Assembly (NCBI GenBank): GCA_029532625.1
Contig: JARFXM010000006.1
Location: forward strand, 2,914,001-2,978,000
Reading direction: 5' to 3'
Source: Lomentospora prolificans
Lineage: Eukaryota; Ascomycota; Sordariomycetes; Microascales; Microascaceae
Length of the DNA: 64,000 bases
Position numbers and translations under genes: made by a program
Part shown: in pieces, positions 32,958-44,788 of the stretch
Position numbering within the stretch: position 1 is the first letter of the stretch
Layout: each line of letters opens with the position of its first letter
The notes under the pieces: generated by a model
What the model was told of the DNA's origin: nothing
What the model saw: the letters and a program-made list of their open reading frames with translations, nothing else
The model's database searches: none

Positions 32958-35843
32958 TCATCTGCCGACAAACTCGCCAGTCTTACGGGAAAGGAGGCGG
33001 ATGTTATCGACAAAGGCTTCGACGAGCTCTGGGTATTTATGGGGCTCGTGGCTCATGAGGCGTCGGCCCTGCTCGATGATGGTGGAGGCGGAAAGCTCAA
33101 TTTCGAGCTCGTGTTCCTTGCCGGGACGGTGGGCGCCCTGTGTTAAACTCGTATTAGCAACTGCAAGAGTGGCAAGAGAAGGTGTTTGAACCACAGAAAG
33201 GAGCAACGGGGACAAAAACTTACAACAGGACCTGACGTGGGTGTCGTCACCTGCGTCAAATCTACCTGTATACTACCCTGCGCATAGCTCAGCCGATCCT
33301 TTTGCCTAGCCGGCATGTTCTCGCCTCTGCCTCCGCCAATTTGCTCCAGCTCTTCAACAGGGCCGGGCCAGTTCATTTCTAGGTTGACGCTAATACGGCA
33401 ATCGAGCGGCGAGTTGGGCATGTGGATGCTAAGGTCAGCAACGCGCACTTTGACAATCTTGGCGACAACTTCGCGGCTGCGCTGCTCATAGGTGACTCGG
33501 GCCTTGGGCGTGTGGCGGGGCCGCATGAGGGCGCGGACACAGCCCGGCAAGGTATCGCGAAGCGCAGGCGGGAGCTCGAAGTAGCAGTCCTCCTCGCGAC
33601 GATGCTTGTAATGGAGCTGGACGCGGCGGGCGCCGGGGGCAGGGTTGCGGGGGTCGGCCTCTATGACCATGCGGTTGAGGTAGTCGTTGAGTCCTTTGTG
33701 TTGGGCCTGAGACAATATTGTCAGTCACGGATTCTGATCTGCCGGCAAGTTTTTTCTATTGCTTTTCCCCCTTAGAGTAAGAAAATATCGGCTTGAAGCT
33801 TACCTCTGTCATACTGCTACGGAATGCGAGTTGGCCCCTATCCCTCAGCAAGCACTCTGACGCAACCGGGTACGCTACTCTCTCGTTCGTGTCCTTGTCG
33901 ATGATCGTCCCCAATTTGGCCTCGACCTCAAAAGCGATTCCCAGGCTTGCGATTTCTTCAGCATCCTGATTATTGACCACATTGAGGAACAAGAAGTCCG
34001 CCACTGCCTTGTTAATCTCGTCGAGCGGCTTGACGTTGGCAATGGTCGGCTCCCATGGCCCCAAGATAGCGGTGATTTCCGCATTAGGCTCTAAGGGAGG
34101 CGCGGGAGTAACCGCTTGGCTAGGTGGTGGTGGCTGACTACCCTGAGGCCGAGCAATCTCCGGTGACGTATGCCGGCTCTTATGTTCTGGTCGCAAGGTG
34201 GACGCCCGTCCGTTGATGGGGGAGGCCTTGGTGCTGTGCTTTCGCTTGGGGAACTCAAAGTTGGCACGTTTTAGCTTCTGGTTGTTTTTGACGGATTGGG
34301 CCCAGATCGGTGGCTCGCTATACATCCTGGGCTTAGGTTTCCTCTTCTTCTGCATAGTAGGGGATGTCGAGGCCCTAAGCCCCGGTGTGGGTATGGGTGC
34401 GCCTGTCATCGAGGAATTCGACCTGGACGGGGGTTGTCGAGGAGTAACCGGGGCGGGTTTGCCGTTTATAGCGTCCCCCTGGCGCGGGCGGACTTCTCTC
34501 CGATCAGAATCATCGTCAGTGTCCCTGTCGTCCATCTTACGTTTAGCAGGGGTCATGGCGCCGTCCGCCCTGGACGGCGGTACGACTTGACGCTGGGAAT
34601 TGACAGAATGATGTTGGGGTTCAGAGGTGGGAAGGGCCATCAGATGGTTGTTCTGCAACTTTTTAACGTGGGTCTTGGGGCTAACGCTCATGCTCCGATC
34701 ACGATCGCTCCTAGGTTGGGAGGTCCGGCGAAGCTCGCTAGCTTGTTGTATGGGAGAGGTATGGGTGCTAGGGATTCTATTCGTCACGCCCGTCATGGGT
34801 GTAGGCGGCGGCGGAGAGCCGTGGGTTTGATGCTGAAGGGGCGGAGGTGGCGGCGGCGGTTGCTGCTGCTGCGGATGGGCCTGAGGAATCCCTGGTCCGA
34901 CAGACGACATTCGCTGAATGTGGGGGCTCGATGGATGACCGAAGCTCGGCGAGATGTCCGACGATTGGCGGGATGGGGTTGGAATGGGTGGGCCCGGAGG
35001 GCCAGGGGGTTGAGAATGCTGTCTATTAAAGGCGATTGGTGGCCTACTGGCCGCGACCGGGCTCCTTTGTTGAGGTTGCTGGGGCGGTGGGGGTTGTTGA
35101 TGGAAGGAGCTCGCATACGGTGGGTGTTGACTATGAGCAGATGTCGGCGTGGGCGTGTTGGTAACTGAGTGTGTGGATTGAGACCTCTGGTGAGGATAGG
35201 GGTGTGATCCTGAGGCAGGAGCACCCGGCGTGGAGGGTGTCTGGAGGACTGGCGACTGCTGCTGGCGAAAGGGACCACCGGGGCCGTGTGGTCCGGAAAC
35301 AGGGCCAGGCCCGCCAGGTTGATAACCATCACGAGGAGGATAGGAATTAGGAGGATACTGCTGGTGTTGTTGGATAGGGCTCTGCATCTCCGTTGGCGTA
35401 TGCTGACCAGGGAAGTAACTGCCCCCGGCGCCGGGGGGCCCTGCCGCAAGGGGAGTGGACGATGCGCGGTTATAGGGTTTTTGCGCGGACATTGGCGTAG
35501 CTACCGGGGACTGCACATTAGGATATCCTGGTTCCTGAATCGACGGCGGCGCGGGTCGCGGTGGATAGGGCGCAGGAGATTGATAGGGAGACTGTGCTGG
35601 ATAAGGCATCGATTGTTGTCTCTGAGGTGGATGCGGAAAATCTACAGGCTTCCCGGGTGATTGATGAGGGTGCGGATAATCATATTGGAATGGCGGTTTC
35701 GGCTGGGATGGCGTCGAAGGAGATTGGGCCATGTGCTGATGTTGGGGAGGAGGTTGTTGAAGTTGCGGTTGCGGTTGACGAGTTGGCGGCTGCTTCTGCG
35801 CGCCGCCCGTGTCTGATGTGTTCAGTATGCCTCGGAGATCCAT
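32958..35843 (-). CDS. CET1: CET1, mRNA-capping RNA 5'-triphosphatase
   Basis: Beta subunit of the fungal capping enzyme: removes the gamma phosphate of nascent pre-mRNA 5' ends in the nucleus before guanylyl transfer. Exons 35843-33804, 33706-33224 and 33137-32958 splice in phase to 900 residues. Residues 1 to about 560 are a Pro/Gln/Ser/His-rich disordered region with a few Lys/Arg clusters (for example KKRKPKPR near residue 500) that could be nuclear signals. The catalytic triphosphate-tunnel domain begins near 600: metal-binding motif A is in FEVEAKLG (about 634-641), the middle strands include RRVQLHYKHR, and motif C is ELEIEL at 851-856. These paired Glu strands mark the metal-dependent fungal TTM class, unrelated to the metazoan Cys-phosphatase type. 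The long low-complexity N-terminus is unusual next to yeast Cet1 but seems common in moulds. Confidence 0.93.
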
Positions 35844-38179
35844 TGTGATGTGTTCTAAGACTTTCCAGTCGCTCCCATGTCATCTCCTCCTTGCGTGATA
35901 AATGGCCTAGCGCAGTTTTGGCGATGAATATCCTATGCAGCCGTACGAGGAGCCGCGTGCTCCTGATATTCCGGCTCCTGATAGCGACTCGCGGCCGTGC
36001 TTCGCAGCATGAAAACTCTAATTAAGTTATCGTGATTAGTTTCGCTCGCTATCGAACGGATGATGGAAGTCGTCGTGATTAATTAAATGAAACGCCGGCT
36101 CCAAAGGGCGTGGCTCGAGAAGCTAAAGCAATAAGGAGGTCGTGGATTGGCGAAAGCTACCAGTACTCGTCATGCGATCGAAATCGAAACGGTGTCAGTG
36201 TCGATGTCCGTAAAGCGCCAAAATGATAGGTCTAGTATTAATACACGACAACCGGACCCTTCTATAAGCTCTCGTTGTTGCGCAGCAAACGGCGAGAAGT
36301 CGTTGTCATGACGCGGCTTGGGCGTCGAGCACCATCAGCGGGGGAAGCAGAGGCCTGTTTGCGATGCGGTCAGTCACAAGGCAGCCGTATCCCCAACTGG
36401 GTTGAAAGACGACTCTTGATGGCGCGTGCGAAGAAGTCAAGGATGGCGAGCGGACAATAAACGGTCCGTGACGGGCTCTCGACGTCGACGCGATGAATGG
36501 CGAATGTATTGAGATGGGCGATCTATTATTTTATTTTTTCCTTTTTTTCCTGTGAGGAGGCAGCGAACGGGGGTGGGAGGTTTTTCTTCAGTGAGGAATG
36601 TTGCAGCCTGTTCCCGAGCGCATGGAGCAGCCGTGCCGTGTGCTTTTGCTTGCTAGCCTCCAGCTGGTGCTCAGGAAAACATCTGGCCCAACGGCAAACG
36701 CGATTCGAGTTAGGAACCGAGTCTAGCAGATTGGGTTTTGGGTTTTTAGCGAAGCATTACTTTTTCCCAGTATCAGCGGCTCGGTGCGTTCAATATGGGC
36801 GATGTCGTGGCAATGCTCGAAGCAGTCAAGTCTTATTAGAAAAGACGGTCGTTTTTTTTCTCTGGCCTCAAGCCTCAATTTTCCATCGGATTTTTTTTCG
36901 TGGTATTCGATTTTTTAATTTCCAAAGCACAGTGCAGACTGAGCTCGATTGCTCATCGCTTGTCGCGAGAAGAGGTAACACACAGGTCGTCCCAGAAAAT
37001 GAAACATCGGAGATTTGTAATCGCGCGTTCATGTAGTGTGATCTAGCATAGTTGGCTACTAAAGTACCTGGGACTGGGATAAAATTGTTAACGCTCTCCG
37101 GGGGTCTACCTCCACCCTGTCTGATAGCACTGTATGAAACACTCGTCTTCCTAAAGATGTATTCAAACGATCCCTGTTCCAGCAGATCAACGGGGCTTTT
37201 CTACGTGTGACGAGGCTGAGGTGTCGGAGGATAAAGACGGCTAATATATTGGCTAGTAGTCTAATAATCGCTCAAAGCTGGAACCGAGATGGCGTCGGAC
37301 AATAGAAAGGGAGGCCGTTAGGATTCTTTGCTTGGCGCATTTCTAGTTGTTCAACGTGTCTTCAGCTCGAGCTCCCCACGAGCACCACCCCGACGCTGAG
37401 AAATTCCCAGTATCGAACGCGAATGTATCCCGAAACGCCTGTTCGCTCTTCTGATTGGTCTTCTATATCCTACATCTTGATCCCAACCCAATTGCCGCAG
37501 ACTCTCCAATGTTTTAGATGTCATAATACTCCGTTCCTCCATTTTTGATGAGGATTAAGCTGTGCGTGAGCATACGTAATGGGAATGGTCTTGCACCTGC
37601 TCAAAGACGGCCTTGTACCATTGTACCTACTAGTACATGTGTTTTGCCTGGAGCTTGTTGGGTTAATTGGTGTTGGGTCTGTTACTTGAGTCATTAGTCA
37701 GGCATCTATGCTGCGGCACGCGATTTCCCTAGCCAGGCTACGGTCCGAAGTTAATCCGGAAAAGCTTTGGCCGGCTGGCGCCAAGCCAGCACTCATGCCG
37801 CATGCAGGCGCGAGCCATCTCTAGGCAAGCTGTTCCTGACGTGGACTTCCTCAGCTCAGAGATTGCCTTCCACCTTGGTTCCTCATCTCCGTCATCCTCG
37901 TTTCCATCCATCTATCATCCCACATACCACATTTTTTCCTTCAGATACCATATCCCGGCACTTGCGACGGACTAATTTAATTCGTTTCTCTGCCTTCAGT
38001 GCCAGCCGTTATATTTTCATTTTGGCCTAACGTCGAACTCCGATCAGCGACCGCAGCCTGGCCAAGCCCACCCCAGGACCACAACAAACGAGCATCGGGA
38101 TTATTGATTCCTTCCTCTCTCACAGCTCATCAAGCCTCTCCTCCCATCCCTATCCTTAGGCCCAGGGCACTTAGAAATA
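35844..38179. promoter_or_regulatory. Divergent upstream region of CET1 and RPN2
   Basis: 2.3 kb between divergent starts. A stretch of T-rich DNA with an open plus frame (36497-37036) translates to Phe/Cys/Ser-rich sequence and is judged non-coding. The last 200 bases before the RPN2 ATG are C/T-rich. CTAGCCAGGCTA at 37729-37740 is one of several CTAGCCAG/CTGGCTAG words found upstream of genes in this window. Confidence 0.5.
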
Positions 38180-41100
38180 ATGCCGGGCCTCGTCTCCGCC
38201 ACGGGAGTGCTTGCCTTCCTCGCTGATGAGGAGCCTGAACTCAAAGTCTACGCGCTCCAAACGCTTAACGAAGATGTCGATACTGTCTGGACGGAGGTTG
38301 CCGGATCTTTAAGCGATATGTACGTTGGGAATTCGGTACTTTTGGCTCTGATTCGAAAAGATGCACTCTCGTTCTAGCCGATAGAGCTGTTATGAAACGG
38401 TTTGAGTAAATATACTAACCTATGAGTAGCGAGGCGCTCTATGAAGACGAGACCTTTCCTGAACGGCAACTAGCGGCCCTTGTTCTCTCCAAGGTCTACT
38501 ATCACCTCCAAGCCTACAATGATAGTATGACCTTCGCCCTCGCGGCCGGCGACCTCTTCAAGCTCGACTCACCCGGCGAATTTGAAGAGACCATCATCTC
38601 CAAGTGCATCGACCAGTACATCGCCGTCAACGCTTCCGAGCACGTACCCAAATCCTCCCGGGTCGATACCAGCCTTCCCGTCCTCGCCGATACGTTTGCG
38701 ACTGGCGCCGATGGTTCCTCCATCACCTCCCCCACAACTCCCTTCTCGCAGACCACTCTTCCCCCAAGGTCTCTACTCTCACGAGCCTCTGTTGACAACG
38801 CCATGCTCGACCCCTCCTTCCAGCCCATCGGAAAGATTGGTCGGCATGGTTCTATCGCCCAGCTTCCCGACCGGGCTACTCGAGACGCCCTTGAAGGCGT
38901 AATAGAACGCTTGTTCAGTAACTGCCTCAAGCAGAAAAAGTATCGCCAGGTAGTGGGAATCGCTGTGGAGGCCAAGAAGCTCGATGTTCTTCAGCGCGTC
39001 ATTAAGCGTGCCAAGGAGGAGGCTAGTGGTGACTCGGCGACCTCTGCTGAGGAGCTCATGGACTACGCCCTGAGCATCTGCTTGGATATTGTTCAGGAGA
39101 GGAGCTGGCGCACCGAGATTCTCCGCCTAGTCCTTGAGCTTCTGAACGACATCCCCAACCCTGATTATTTCGCCATCGCCAAGTGCGTTGTCTATCTTGA
39201 CGCCGATGAGGAAGCATCCGCACTATTACGGAAGCTTGTTGACCAGGACGATCAGGCCTCCGTCACCAACGCTTACCAGATTGCCTTCGACCTCTATGAC
39301 AACAGCACCCAAGAGTTCCTCGGCAAGGTCATCAAATCCCTCCCTAGCGGCGAGGTAAAGCCTAAACCTAACCAGGCTACCGTCAGCGACGAGGCAGCCG
39401 AGAGCGAACCACTGCTTGCCGAGGACGCTCAGGACAGCTCGGCTGCCGACACCGAGGATCTCCCCGAGAACATTGCCAAGGTGTACAAGAACATCCGTTC
39501 CATCCTTACCGGTAGCAAAACCATTCAGCTGAACCTCGAGTTCCTCTACCGTAACAATCACACCGACCTCAGCATTCTCAACAAGGTCCGCGACAGCCTG
39601 GAAGGACGCAACTCCATCTTCCACACTGCTCTCACCTTCTGCAACGCCTTCATGAACCAGGGTACCACCAACGACAAATTCTTCCGAGATAACCTCGACT
39701 GGCTCGGGAAGGCTGTAAACTGGTCGAAGTTCACAGCTACTGCCGCTCTAGGTGTCATCCACCGCGGAAACCTGAGCCAGGCTAGGAAGCTCCTTGAGCC
39801 CTACCTGCCCCGTGAGGGTGGCCCCAACGGTGGCTCCATCTTTAGCCGCGGCGGTGCGCTCTATGCTTACGGCCTGATCCACGCCAACCACGGCGCTGGC
39901 GCGCTAGAGTACCTCAAGACCAAGTTCATTCAGGCCGAAGAGGAGGTCATCCAGCACGGCGGTGCCCTTGGTCTCGGTATCGCAGGTATGGCGACCGGTT
40001 CTGAGGAGATATTTGACCACCTCAAGAACGTTCTTTTCGCCGACTCGGCGCTCAACGGTGAAGCCGTTGGTCTCGCTATGGGTCTCATCATGTTGGGCAC
40101 CGGCAACGTGACTGCCATCCAGACCATGCTTAGCTACGCCCGCGATACGAACCACGAGAAAATTGTGCGCGGTATCGCCATCGGTATGGCTTTGATCATG
40201 TACGGTCGACAAGAGGGCGCCGACGTTATGATTGAGGGCCTACTCAACGACCCTGACCCGACCCTCCGCTATGGCGGTATCATGACTGTTGCTCTCGCCT
40301 ACTGTGGTACTGGAAGCAACAAGGCCGTACGTAAGCTTCTCCACGTTGCCGTTAGTGACGTGAGCGATGATGTGCGACGTATCGCTGTCATGAGTCTCGG
40401 CTTCATCCTCTTCAGGAAGCCAGGAAGCGTTCCTCGCATGGTTGAGCTTCTCTCTGAGTCGTACAACCCCCACGTGAGATATGGTTCGGCCATGGCGCTC
40501 GGTATCTCGTGTGCGGGTACTGGGCTTGACGAGGCCATCGACTTGCTCGAGCCCATGATGAAGGATCCCACCGACTTTGTCAGGCAGGGTGCTCTTATTG
40601 CGCTGTCTATGATCATGGTTCAGCAGAACGAGGCAATGAACCCCAAGGTTGGCGCCATCCGAAAGACTCTGAAGAAGGTCGTTGGCGATCGGCATGAGGA
40701 TGCGATGACCAAGTTCGGTGCTGCTCTCGCCCTCGGTATCATTGATGCTGGCGGTCGCAACTGCACCATTGGCCTCCAAACTCAAACCGGTAACCTCAAC
40801 ATGGCTGGTATCGTCGGCATGGCTGTCTTTACCCAGTACTGGTACTGGTTCCCCTTCACGCACTTCTTGTCCCTGAGCTTCTCTCCCACATCCATCATCG
40901 GTCTCGATCACGACCTTGAGATCCCCGACACCAAATTCCACTGCGCAACCCGGCCCAGCCTGTTCGACTACCCACCTGAGCAGGAAGCCAAGACCGAGGA
41001 GGGCCCGGCGCTCATTGCCACCGCCATTCTCTCCACCACCGCACACGCCAAGAGGCGGGCGCAGAGGAAGGAGAGGGCCATGAGACGCGAGAGCATGGAT

Positions 41101-41852
41101 CTCGACACCCCGGCGGCCAAGGCCAGTGCTGGTGCGGGCGGCGACAGTGGCGACAAGATGGAGGTTGACGAGGACAAGGATAAGAAGGAAGACAAGGACA
41201 AGAAGGATAAGGAGGAGTCGAAGGACGAGAAGAAGGAGGGTGAGGTGACGGCCCCCGACTCCAAAAAGAAGTCGGAGAAGGAAAAGGTGGGTTACGACAT
41301 TGACAACATGTCGAGGGTGTTGCCCGGGCAGCTCAAGTACATTAGCTTCCCGTCCGGCAGGTATAAGCCCGTCAAGAAGGTATGTAATGACGATTGCATC
41401 TCACGCGCCTGCTGCGTTGCTTTTACTAACCGCATTGCTAGCCTACTGGCGGTCCTATCCTCCTTCACGACACCCGCCCTGACGAGGAGAAGGCCCTTGT
41501 TGAGGAGAAGTTGAAGAAGGTCACGACGGAGCGTGCTCCTGTTGCGCCTAGCGGTGGTGGTGGCCGTGGAGGCCGCTCTAGTCTCGGTGCTGGCGCCAAC
41601 CCCTTTATCGACGCCTGGCAGCGACAAGGCGGCGGCGATTTGACTCTCAGGGACCTAAATAACCTCTTCAGGCCCACTCGCGAAACACCCGGCGCTAGTG
41701 GTGGCTCATCCGGTGCTTCTGGTGCCGCCGAGCCTGGCAGTGGTGCTGCAGCGGCAGCTGGTGTGTTGACGGCCGTCGATGAAGACGGCGAGGGAGACGA
41801 GGAGGCCACGGCTCCCAAGGACTTTGACTACTACACCGATGAGGAGGAGTAG
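38180..41852 (+). CDS. RPN2: RPN2, 26S proteasome regulatory subunit (PSMD1)
   Basis: Largest non-ATPase scaffold subunit of the proteasome base, docking site for Rpn13 and other factors. Exons 38180-38319, 38430-41379 and 41442-41852 splice in phase to 1166 residues. The N-terminus has the conserved ALQTLNEDVDTVWTEVA helix pair, then EALYEDETF and AALVLSKVYYHL. The toroid of proteasome/cyclosome repeats spans roughly 410-800 with repeated Gly/Ala patterns such as GLGIAGMATG and LAMGLIMLGTG. A Lys/Asp/Glu-rich insertion near 955-990 (DKDKKEDKDKKDK) is typical of Rpn2 orthologues. The C-terminus after the last intron includes GGPILLHDTRPDEEKALV and ends with an acidic DEEE tail that in other species binds Rpn13. 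A tempting ATG at 38422 lies inside the intron and would lose the first 47 residues. Confidence 0.97.
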
Positions 41853-42390
41853 TGGCCTCCTTCTCGGTAGAGTAGAGCTGTATCAAAGGTTTACGTGTTG
41901 TGTTTATTTTTCTTCTTTCGACGAGTGCTGGCCAAGCTTGGCGTCTCGCGATGCGGAGTGTTTCAATCAGGCATCGCGAAGTGAGCGCGGGTTGTGTTTC
42001 TGCATTGGGGAAGGCATAGATGTACAATAACTCTGTATTGTATCGAGTAGTAGAATATACTGGGTCATTGACTCTTTACATTAGGTTTTCCATTCCATCC
42101 GTCTCGTTATATCCAATGTCAACATGAGATTTGGAAGTGTAGAGGCACCCTGCGTCGTTCCTGCATTGCGGGTCCAGCTTGGCGCATGCCCTTATCGTTC
42201 TCGAATTTCAGGCTAATCGATAAGCTAGCTCCAATTTTTTTTCCTGCCTTCCTTTTTTGACAGCTCACTCATCCACCTCCAACTACCCACCATCCGCACC
42301 TGGAGCAGTAGTATTAGCCGTATTTTTTATTTTCTTCTTCTTTCGGGGTCAAGTCGACTTCGAGATTGCATTACTTTTCGTTGCCCCATC
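41853..42390. promoter_or_regulatory. Spacer between RPN2 and JIP5
   Basis: 540 bases between tandem genes, holding the RPN2 3' UTR and the JIP5 promoter. T/C-rich runs lie just before the JIP5 ATG at 42391. No gene seen. Confidence 0.5.
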
Positions 42391-43822
42391 ATGTTTGAGA
42401 ACGTGTGCAGCCTTCCCCTCCATGGTGACGTGTTCGCCCAGGCGGTGCACCCCAGCGAACCGCTCGTGGCCGTTGGTCTTTACAATGGACGAGTGCAGTG
42501 TTTCCGGCTACCGCCAACGAGCGGAGGGTCGAGCTCCTCGGATGAAGACGCCGATGCGGAGACGAGCATTCTCTCGGACGGACGAGCGACAATCGATACG
42601 GTTTGGGAGACCAAGAGGCATAAACGAAGCTGCAGGGCCCTCGCTTACTCCCCCGACGGAGACCGTAAGTTTCCGGCCCTTTTAATTTTTTTTTTTTTAC
42701 GCTTGTTGGAATAGTAGTAGCAATTGAAGAAAGCTGACGGCAATAGTCATGTTTTCGGCGGGAAGCGACGGCATCGTAAAGCATTTTTCGTCCAGCACCG
42801 GCCGGGTCGCATCCAAGGTGCTTGTGCCGAAATTCGGAAGCCAAGAGGATGCAGCCTCGATTCTCCACGCCATCGATCCCCAGCACGTCCTTCTCGGCAC
42901 CGACGCCGGCGCGCTACACATTTTCGATCTCAGGCAAAATGGCCTCTCCGCCAAGCCTGCCCGTACGAGCTTCCCGCACACCGACTACATCTCCTCGATC
43001 GTCCCTCTCCCGCCCAACGCCGCCCAACACGGTGGAGACGCCACGGCTAGCTTCCCCAAGCAGTGGGTCACCACGGGCGGCACGACGCTGGCCGTCACGG
43101 ATATTCGATCGGGGACGCTCGTGCGGTCGGATGACCAGGAAGACGACCTGCTCTGCGCGACGTACGTTGCGGGTATCGGCCCCAAGAAGAGCACGAACAG
43201 GGGAATCGTGGCGGTGGGCGGTAGCACCGGGGTGTTGACGATGTGGGATCGTGGGTCGTGGGATGACCAGCAAGAGAGGGTGATTGTCGATACGGGACGC
43301 GGCGGGGGCGAGAGCATCGATGCCGTGGCGCTCATTCCGGAGGAAGTTGGGTACGGGAAGAAGGCTATCGCGGCGGTTGGCGATGGTAGCTTGAGGCTTG
43401 TGGATCTCGTGAAGAGGGAGGTGGACATTACCGCTACGCTGAGGCATGACGATCAAGAGGGGGCGATCGCGGTCGACTTTGACTGCTATGGAAGGATGAT
43501 TACGGCTGGTGGCTCCATTGTCAAGATTTGGGAGGAGTTGACAGAGCTACAAGGGTCTGGAGACGACTCTGAAGAGGAGGAGGAGGAGGATTCGGAAGAC
43601 GACGATGACGACGACTCGGATGAGGATGGCTCGGATGAAGCCGAGGAGTCGAACGGCAAGAAGAGGGCGAGAGAGGACAGCGACGATGACTCGGACGATG
43701 ATTCGGAGGAGGAACGAGAGAGGCAGAGAAGGGAGAGGCAGAGGAAGCGGCGGGAGGCTATCGCGGCGCGGTTGGGACCTATGGGAGCGCACGGCGTGCT
43801 GAGGTTTGAGGGATTGGATTAA
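42391..43822 (+). CDS. JIP5: JIP5/WDR55-like WD-repeat protein
   Basis: Nucleolar WD40 protein related to yeast Jip5 and metazoan WDR55, implicated in 60S ribosome biogenesis. Two exons, 42391-42664 and 42747-43822, splice in phase to 449 residues. The propeller covers about 1-350: the opening blade reads LHGDVFAQAVHPSEPLVAVG, and later blades include MFSAGSDGIVKHF, VLLGTDAGALHIFDLR and AVGGSTGVLTMWDRG. Residues about 360-425 are strongly acidic with runs of Glu, Asp and Ser, followed by a basic Arg/Lys stretch (RERQRKRREAIAARLG) that could be a nucleolar signal. The order of propeller, acidic region and basic tail is the family layout. It follows RPN2 on the same strand, with its own promoter. 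Confidence 0.92.
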
Positions 43823-44788
43823 GCAAGACCCCGGGGAGAATGATGCGAAAAGGGGGAAAAAAATATTGGAGTTTGAGCATGGGACTGCGACGGCCAAAGC
43901 CAGCTACGGGCCGATATATAAATCTTTGATACCCTACGCGGGAGTGTGAGCTATGGGCTGGGCTGGCTCTCCTGAATTGAAGCATTTGAGCCTACATATG
44001 CCGGTTTGTTCGTTTTTTGCTTCTTTATCTGTGTAAGCTGGAGATTTGAGGATTTGAGTGAGGACCCCGTGAAGCGAAAGTGTTTTGTTTTTGCTCGTTA
44101 CAGAGAATGGCAGGCCGTCGTCGGATAGTCGGATGGATCAATTGCCAGCGACACAGTCGACGGGGACACTTCATATGGAGTGATTACTTGTACATCGACC
44201 TCCAGACAAACATGAAGACAAGCAAGCACGACAGCAAACGTAGCCTCCGCCCTATGTATATATAATGATAATACTAATGATAATGATAATAATGATCCAT
44301 CCCAACACTATGAAAGAGCGCCGCCAGCAAGACATACTGATTCGACTCATAGATTATTTGCATGTGCCTATCAGTCTCAAATTCTTTCCCCAATCTATTC
44401 CCACTTGCCAGTTCGCATGGGCAGAAGGGAAGCAAACCCCGCAGTGTCTCAACGTTGAACCCAGCCAAGGTGCTTGCATGCTTGATTCCCCGACACTGGG
44501 ACATGTTCGGCCCCCTTAAAAAAACCGTAGATCCTCCTCCTTGTTGCATCTTCGGGAAGCTGCATTCATCATCCATCGTGGCAAATGGACTGGTGGTTGA
44601 AACCGAGAGTACGGCGAGGCGGAAAACCACTTTGCTCTTCCCTCTTTTCTTTTTTTTTTTTTTTTTTTTTTTTTTGCTGATACTCGATTGAGCTGGAATT
44701 AAACTAGGCTCTTGCCCTCTTGAGCACTCTCAGCTCTCCTGTTTCTACACTAAAAAGATCAATTCGTCGCAAGGACGCATGCATCGAG
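43823..44788. promoter_or_regulatory. Spacer between JIP5 and the GH18 chitinase
   Basis: Contains the JIP5 3' UTR, a TAATGATAATGA-type A/T microsatellite at about 44258-44296 and a 26-base T run (44650-44675) about 115 bases upstream of the chitinase ATG. No gene seen. Confidence 0.55.
44650..44675. repeat. Poly-T run of 26 bases
   Basis: Uninterrupted T homopolymer upstream of the chitinase start. Likely a poly(dA:dT) nucleosome-excluding tract; its exact length is error-prone in sequencing. Confidence 0.9.

Noticed and set aside
34296..35168. 290-codon plus frame antisense to CET1
   Set aside because: Arg/Gly/Trp-rich shadow of the Pro/Gln-rich CET1 N-terminus; the minus-strand gene explains the open frame.
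40240..41046. 268-codon minus frame across RPN2
   Set aside because: Antisense shadow of a well-conserved exon.
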